A stretch of DNA of 64,000 nt from positions 5,973,001 through 6,037,000 of the forward strand of contig NZ_CP107970.1 of assembly GCF_036090055.1 (NCBI RefSeq), given 5' to 3'. Of this stretch, positions 59,786 to 64,000 are shown in pieces. The notes under the pieces were generated by a model. The model worked only from the letters and a program-made list of their open reading frames with translations. It did no database searches and had not been told where the DNA came from. The DNA comes from Nocardioides sp. NBC_00368. GTDB lineage: Bacteria; Actinomycetota; Actinomycetes; Propionibacteriales; Nocardioidaceae. Positions within the stretch are counted from its first letter, which is position 1. Every line of letters begins with the position of its first letter. Both the position numbers and the translations under genes were made by a program.

Positions 59786-60838
59786 GTGATCCTCACCGAA
59801 CGGCAGCTCAACCGGACCCTCCTGCTCCGCCAGCACCTGCTCTCGCGGGTCTCGCTCACCCCGGCCGAGATGATCGAGCACCTGATCGGCCTGCAGGCGC
59901 AGGACCAGCTACCGCCCTTCATGGCGCTGGCCGCCCGCCTGGAGTCGTTCGATCCGTACGCGGTCAGCGCCCAGCTCGAGTCGAGCGCGCTGGTCCGGCT
60001 CTCCACGCTGCGCTCGACGATCCACATGCACACCGCCGCCGACGCCGCGCTGATCAGGGCGTGGGCCCAGCCTGTCCACGACTTCTACACCCAGCGGATC
60101 GAGATCGTGCGGCCGGCGGCGCAGCTGGAGGGCTTCGCGGCGGCGGTCGAGGACGTACTCGCTCTCGGCGCGCTGCCCAACGCCTCCCTCGAGGCCGGAC
60201 TGGTCGAGCACTTCCCGGGCATCCCGGCCAAGGCCCTGGGCCTGCGGGCGCGCAACGAGCTGCCGCTGGTCCAGCTGCCGCCGCGAGGCCTGTGGAAGGG
60301 CTCGGGCGGGCTGGTCTACGACCTGCTGCCGCGCTGGACCGGTGTGCCCCCGGTGGTCGCCGACGACGTCGTCCCGGACCTGGCCCCCGAGATCGTACGC
60401 CGCTACCTGCTCGCCTTCGGGCCCGCGACCGCCGCCGACATCACCGCGTGGTCCTCGTTGACGCGACTGGGCCCGGTGGTCAAGCGGATCGAGGGCCTGG
60501 TGACCTACCGCGACGAGGCCGGCAAGACCCTCTACGACGTGCCGGACGCGCCGCTCGCCACTGGCGAGGAGCATGCTCCGGTTCGGCTGCTGGGGAAGTT
60601 CGACAACGTCTGGCTCTCGCACGCCAACCGGGAGCGGATCACCGCCGAGGGGACCCGGAAGGAGTGGGCCTTCGGTGGTGGCGGCTCGGTCATCATCGCC
60701 GGCGGCCACCTCATCGGTCTGTGGAAGCCGGTCGACGGCAAGGTGGAGGTCCTCAAGCTGCTGCGCGACCTCACCCCCGACGAGCGTGACGAGCTCGCCG
60801 AGGAGACCGTGCGCGTCGAGTCGCTGCTCGCGACCTGA
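59786..60838 (+). CDS. Winged-helix DNA-binding domain protein (HTH_42 family)
   Basis: A 350-residue protein of the winged-helix HTH_42 family (formerly DUF1006), beginning LTERQLNRTLLLRQHLLSRV and containing LIGLQAQDQLPPFMALAARL, RSTIHMHTAADAALIRAW, LLAFGPATAADITAWSSL and LGKFDNVWLSHANRERI. Relatives include the DNA glycosylase AlkX/YcaQ that unhooks interstrand crosslinks; the QAQ motif present there is seen here in GLQAQDQ. Actinobacterial members are often divergent, so a DNA-repair role is possible but unproved. It starts 15 bases after the lipoprotein gene. Confidence 0.85.
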   Translation: MILTERQLNRTLLLRQHLLSRVSLTPAEMIEHLIGLQAQDQLPPFMALAARLESFDPYAVSAQLESSALVRLSTLRSTIHMHTAADAALIRAWAQPVHDFYTQRIEIVRPAAQLEGFAAAVEDVLALGALPNASLEAGLVEHFPGIPAKALGLRARNELPLVQLPPRGLWKGSGGLVYDLLPRWTGVPPVVADDVVPDLAPEIVRRYLLAFGPATAADITAWSSLTRLGPVVKRIEGLVTYRDEAGKTLYDVPDAPLATGEEHAPVRLLGKFDNVWLSHANRERITAEGTRKEWAFGGGGSVIIAGGHLIGLWKPVDGKVEVLKLLRDLTPDERDELAEETVRVESLLAT

Positions 60839-60899
60839 CGCCGGAACTATCCAGTAGGAACGGGGCGGACGGCCCGCGTAGCATGGAGGCATCAGCCTC

Positions 60900-61961
60900 G
60901 TGACGAGAAAGGGCCCGCTCCGGGCATCCATGACCGATCGACACCCAAGTCCGCAACCGATCGACACCGCTACGACCAAACACACCGTGGTCGTTCCGAA
61001 CAGCGTCGACATGGTGACCGTCCTCGGCCCGGCCGATGAGCACCTCGGGATCATCGAGGCCCACTTCGACGCCGACGTGCACGTGCGCGGCAACCGGATC
61101 ACCCTTCACGGCGCCCCGAGCGAGATCGCGATGATCGAGCGGGTCCTGGAGGAGCTGGTCCAGATCATCCGCACCGGCCAGGGCGTGAGCGGCGAGACCG
61201 TCGAGCGCGTGATCAGCATGCTCCAGGCCGACACCACGGAGAAGCCGGCCGACGTGCTGAGCCTCAACATCCTCTCCAACCGTGGCCGCAGCATCCGTCC
61301 CAAGACGCTCAACCAGAAGCGCTACGTCGACGCGATCGACAAGCACACGATCACCTTCGGCATCGGCCCGGCAGGCACCGGCAAGACCTATCTCGCGGTC
61401 GCCAAGGCGGTCCAGGCGCTGCAGTCCAAGCAGGTCAACCGGATCATCCTGAGCCGGCCGGCGGTCGAGGCCGGGGAGAAGCTGGGCTTCCTGCCCGGCA
61501 CCCTGACCGAGAAGATCGACCCCTACCTGCGCCCGCTCTACGACGCGCTGCACGACATGATGGACCCGGAGATGATCCCCAAGCTGATGGCCTCGGGGAC
61601 CATCGAGGTGGCCCCGCTCGCCTTCCTCCGCGGACGCAGCCTCAACGACTCCTTCATCATCCTCGACGAGGCGCAGAACACCACGCCCGAGCAGATGAAG
61701 ATGTTCCTGACCCGGCTCGGCTTCGGCTCCAAGATCGTGGTCACCGGTGACGCCACCCAGACCGACCTGCCCTCGGGGCAGAAGTCGGGCCTTCGGGTCG
61801 TCGAGGGCATCCTCGAGGACGTCAAGGACATCAGCTTCAACAACCTGACCAGCCACGATGTCGTACGCCACCGACTGGTCGCCAAGATCGTGGCCGCCTA
61901 CGAGGAGCACGACGTGCAGACTCAGGCCAAGCGCGAGCGGGCCTCGGGAGACCCGCGATGA
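60900..61961 (+). CDS. PhoH-like ATPase
   Basis: A 353-residue PhoH-family protein with an N-terminal KH-like region (VLGPADEHLGIIEAHFDADV) and a P-loop NTPase core. Walker A is GPAGTGKT (156-163), Walker B is SFIILDEAQNTTPEQMKMFL, and RLGFGSKIVVTGDATQTDLP is the conserved downstream motif. It probably acts in RNA metabolism with YbeY, encoded next. GGAGG lies ten bases before GTG 60900; ATG 60930 is possible. The phoH-ybeY-corC order is widely conserved. Confidence 0.95.
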   Translation: MTRKGPLRASMTDRHPSPQPIDTATTKHTVVVPNSVDMVTVLGPADEHLGIIEAHFDADVHVRGNRITLHGAPSEIAMIERVLEELVQIIRTGQGVSGETVERVISMLQADTTEKPADVLSLNILSNRGRSIRPKTLNQKRYVDAIDKHTITFGIGPAGTGKTYLAVAKAVQALQSKQVNRIILSRPAVEAGEKLGFLPGTLTEKIDPYLRPLYDALHDMMDPEMIPKLMASGTIEVAPLAFLRGRSLNDSFIILDEAQNTTPEQMKMFLTRLGFGSKIVVTGDATQTDLPSGQKSGLRVVEGILEDVKDISFNNLTSHDVVRHRLVAKIVAAYEEHDVQTQAKRERASGDPR

Positions 61962-62037
61962 GCGAGCGGCAGCGAGCGACCACAGGACTCAGGCCGCCGC
62001 GTCCGTATGATGGCGCTTGCGCTACGGAGGCGGCGGC

Positions 62038-62502
62038 ATGAGCACCGAGATCATCAACGAGTCCGAGCAGGAGATCGACGTCGAGCACGTCGCCAAGCTC
62101 GCCCGGTTCCTGCTCGAGCAGCTGCGGGTGCACCCGCAGGCCGACCTCCGGATCAAGTTCGGCGACGAGGCCACGATCACCGAGCTCAACGAGCGCTACT
62201 TCGACACCGAGGGACCGACCGACGTGCTCTCCTTCCCCGGTGACGAGCTCCTTCCGGGCCGTCTCGACGAGGAGCCGGAGGAGGGCGACCTGGGCGATAT
62301 CATCATCGCCCCGACGATCGCGGCCAAGCAGGGCGAGGCAGCCGGCCACGGCACCGTGGCGGAGATCGAGCTGCTGACCACCCACGGCATCCTCCACCTG
62401 CTCGGTTACGACCATGTCGACCCCGACGAGCACGCCGAGATGTTCGGGCTGCAGGCCAAGCTGCTCAAGGCCTGGGGCTCGACGGCCACAGCACCCGAGT
62501 AG
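62038..62502 (+). CDS. ybeY: Endoribonuclease YbeY
   Basis: A 154-residue metal-dependent endoribonuclease for rRNA maturation and quality control. The zinc motif H3xH5xH is complete in HGILHLLGYDH, and PTDVLSFPGDE with LGDIIIAPTIAA are family motifs. GGAGG precedes the ATG at 62038 by seven bases. It follows the PhoH gene and precedes the CorC-like gene by 18 bases, one conserved operon. Confidence 0.96.
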   Translation: MSTEIINESEQEIDVEHVAKLARFLLEQLRVHPQADLRIKFGDEATITELNERYFDTEGPTDVLSFPGDELLPGRLDEEPEEGDLGDIIIAPTIAAKQGEAAGHGTVAEIELLTTHGILHLLGYDHVDPDEHAEMFGLQAKLLKAWGSTATAPE

Positions 62503-62520
62503 GAGCACGAACCAACACCC

Positions 62521-63915
62521 ATGGACGATGCGAGGCTGCTGATCGCAGCCGCAGTTCTGGTCCTGATCGCCGGCCTCTTCTCCGCCGCCGACGCGGCGCT
62601 CAGCGCCTTCTCCCGCGCCCGGGCCGCCGAGCTCGTCTCCGAGGGCCGCGCCGGCGCGAAGCGCCTGGTGGCGGTGGTCGGCGACCCCGCCCGCTACCTC
62701 AACACGGTGCTGCTGCTGCGGCTGCTGTGCGAGATCGGTGCCACCGTGCTGGCCGCGCTGTGGGCCTACGACCTCTACCAGGGCCGCTGGTGGCCGACGG
62801 TGCTCACCACGACCGCGACGATGACCGTGGTCTCCTTCGTCGTCATCGGCGTCGGGCCGCGTACGCTCGGACGCCAGCACCACGAGGGCATCGCGCTGGC
62901 GGTCGCCGGCCCGATCGGCGTCATCGCCACCGTCCTCGGCCCGATCCCGAGCCTGCTGATCATGCTCGGTAACGCCCTCACCCCCGGCAAGGGCTTCCGC
63001 AAGGGTCCGTTCTCGACGGAGACCGAGCTGCGCGAGCTGGTCGACATCGCCGAGGCCAGCGACCTGATCGAGGCCGACGAGCGCCGGATGATCCACTCGG
63101 TCTTCGAGCTCGGCGACACCCGTGCCCGCGAGGTGATGGTGCCCCGCGGCGACATCGTCTTCCTGGAGCGCCGCAAGACCCTGCGCCAGGCGCTGTCGCT
63201 CTTCCTGCGCTCGGGCTACTCCCGGATACCGGTGATCGACGAGAGCCTCGACGACATCATCGGGATGGTCTATCTCAAGGACGTCGTCGCCCGGGACTTC
63301 GAGGCGCCCGAGGTGGAGACCACGCAGCGGGTCGAGTCGCTGATGCGGCAGCCGACCTGGGTGCCCGACTCCAAGCCGGTCGACGAGCTGCTCGCCGAGA
63401 TGCAGCAGCACCGGCAGCACATCGCGGTCGTCGTCGACGAGTACGGCGGCACCGCCGGCCTGATCACCATCGAGGACATCCTGGAGGAGATCGTCGGCGA
63501 GATCACCGACGAGTACGACATCGAGGACCGCGAGCCCCTCCACCTCGGCGACGGCTCCTGGCGGGTGCCCTCCCGCTTCCTGGTCAGCGACCTCGAGGAG
63601 CTCATCGGGTTCCCCGTCGAGGAGGACGACGTCGACTCCGTGCGCGGCCTGATGGCCAAGCATCTCGGGCTCGTGCCGATCCCCGGCACCGAGGTCGAGG
63701 CGCACGGACTCCGCTTCGTGGCCGAGGAGGCTGCCGGCCGGCGCAACCGGATCGGTACCGTACGCATCAGCGCCGTCGTCCCGGACGAGCCCGAGGCCGA
63801 CGACGAGGACGAGCAGCGCGAGAAGACGGACCGCGCGAAGCCGGAGCGGTCCAGGACGGACCGGTCCAAGGCGGACCGGGTGAAGACGGACAGGACGAAA
63901 GAGGCCCATGCCTGA
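62521..63915 (+). CDS. CorC/HlyC family membrane protein (CNNM-CBS)
   Basis: A 464-residue protein with an N-terminal DUF21/CNNM membrane domain (AAAVLVLIAGLFSAADAALS, GATVLAALWAYDLY, VVSFVVIGVGPRTLG), then a CBS pair (REVMVPRGDIVFLERRKTLR, IIGMVYLKDVV, HIAVVVDEYGGTAGLITIED). A C-terminal CorC_HlyC domain follows (WRVPSRFLVSDLEELIGF). Such proteins are linked to Mg2+ or other cation transport. A charged tail of short K/R/D repeats (KTDRAKPERS and similar) ends it and is unlikely to be conserved. It overlaps the next gene by eight bases. Confidence 0.92.
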   Translation: MDDARLLIAAAVLVLIAGLFSAADAALSAFSRARAAELVSEGRAGAKRLVAVVGDPARYLNTVLLLRLLCEIGATVLAALWAYDLYQGRWWPTVLTTTATMTVVSFVVIGVGPRTLGRQHHEGIALAVAGPIGVIATVLGPIPSLLIMLGNALTPGKGFRKGPFSTETELRELVDIAEASDLIEADERRMIHSVFELGDTRAREVMVPRGDIVFLERRKTLRQALSLFLRSGYSRIPVIDESLDDIIGMVYLKDVVARDFEAPEVETTQRVESLMRQPTWVPDSKPVDELLAEMQQHRQHIAVVVDEYGGTAGLITIEDILEEIVGEITDEYDIEDREPLHLGDGSWRVPSRFLVSDLEELIGFPVEEDDVDSVRGLMAKHLGLVPIPGTEVEAHGLRFVAEEAAGRRNRIGTVRISAVVPDEPEADDEDEQREKTDRAKPERSRTDRSKADRVKTDRTKEAHA

Positions 63916-64000
63916 GCAGAGTGAGCTGTCGGCGGAGGACCGCAAGCTGGTGACCCTGGCCCGCGCGACGCGTGCCCGCACCGGCGCGGCCGAAGGAGCA
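63908..64000 (+). CDS. Cytidine deaminase-like protein, N-terminal part (partial)
   Basis: The window ends 31 codons into this frame, which begins MPEQSELSAEDRKLVTLARA then TRARTGAAEGA. The LSAEDRKLV and ARATRAR...AA pattern, and its place after phoH-ybeY-corC where actinobacteria usually carry a cytidine deaminase family gene before era, support the call. The catalytic motifs lie beyond the window. Its ATG overlaps the end of the CorC-like gene. Confidence 0.6.
   Translation, partial: MPEQSELSAEDRKLVTLARATRARTGAAEGA

Overview
The window is 64 kb of very GC-rich chromosomal DNA that reads as an actinobacterium, most likely Nocardioides or a close relative (inference). The signs are the SAM-IV-type riboswitch, a DUF222-HNH gene of the 13E12 kind, a mycobacterial-type LexA box in front of imuA'-imuB-dnaE2, an IdeR/DtxR iron box, CIRCE-hrcA, and probable leaderless mRNAs with TANNNT -10 boxes.

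A conserved backbone runs through the window: penicillin-binding protein C-terminus - class V aminotransferase - lipoate ligase-like protein - leuS - degV - comEA - comEC - holA / rpsT - acyl-CoA synthetase - lepA - hemW - pspC - DUF3097 - hrcA - dnaJ - rsmE - phoH - ybeY - corC-like - cytidine deaminase (start only). Several of these genes show their regulation in the sequence: a SAM-IV riboswitch (about 661-775), a leucine attenuator with a 12-codon leader peptide before leuS (3663-3756), CIRCE before hrcA (56172-56198), an iron box before a DUF2470 gene (56067-56085) and an SOS box before the mutasome operon (46690-46705).

Accessory segments are set into this backbone. (1) 6330-11091, between leuS and degV, is visibly less GC-rich. 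It holds a two-gene class II lanthipeptide locus (48-residue precursor plus a LanM of the CCG type) divergent from a class IV aminotransferase and an XRE-HTH/FGE-sulfatase fusion protein, and ends with the decayed 3' tail of a second aminotransferase. (2) 19186-28562 carries a tightly overlapped operon of a WXG100-like protein and two tandem copies of a module made of a WXG-domain/HExRH putative metallopeptidase effector and a 165-residue partner, followed by a WD40 lipoprotein and a phosphotransferase-fold gene; then come phoD and an ECF42-type sigma factor divergent from a DGPF/YCII gene. (3) 31417-53316, between lepA and hemW, carries a structured intergenic element, the DUF222-HNH gene, two intact ECF sigma/membrane-partner pairs and one decayed pair, a MacB-type ABC exporter, small enzymes, a serine hydrolase and the imuA'-imuB-dnaE2 cassette.

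A 21-bp repeat built around the core TAGTTGTGG/CCACAACT(A/G)C recurs in direct and inverted arrays directly after holA, after the serine hydrolase and after dnaE2. It looks like a dispersed REP-like intergenic family. I saw no tRNA, rRNA, CRISPR array, insertion sequence or phage gene.
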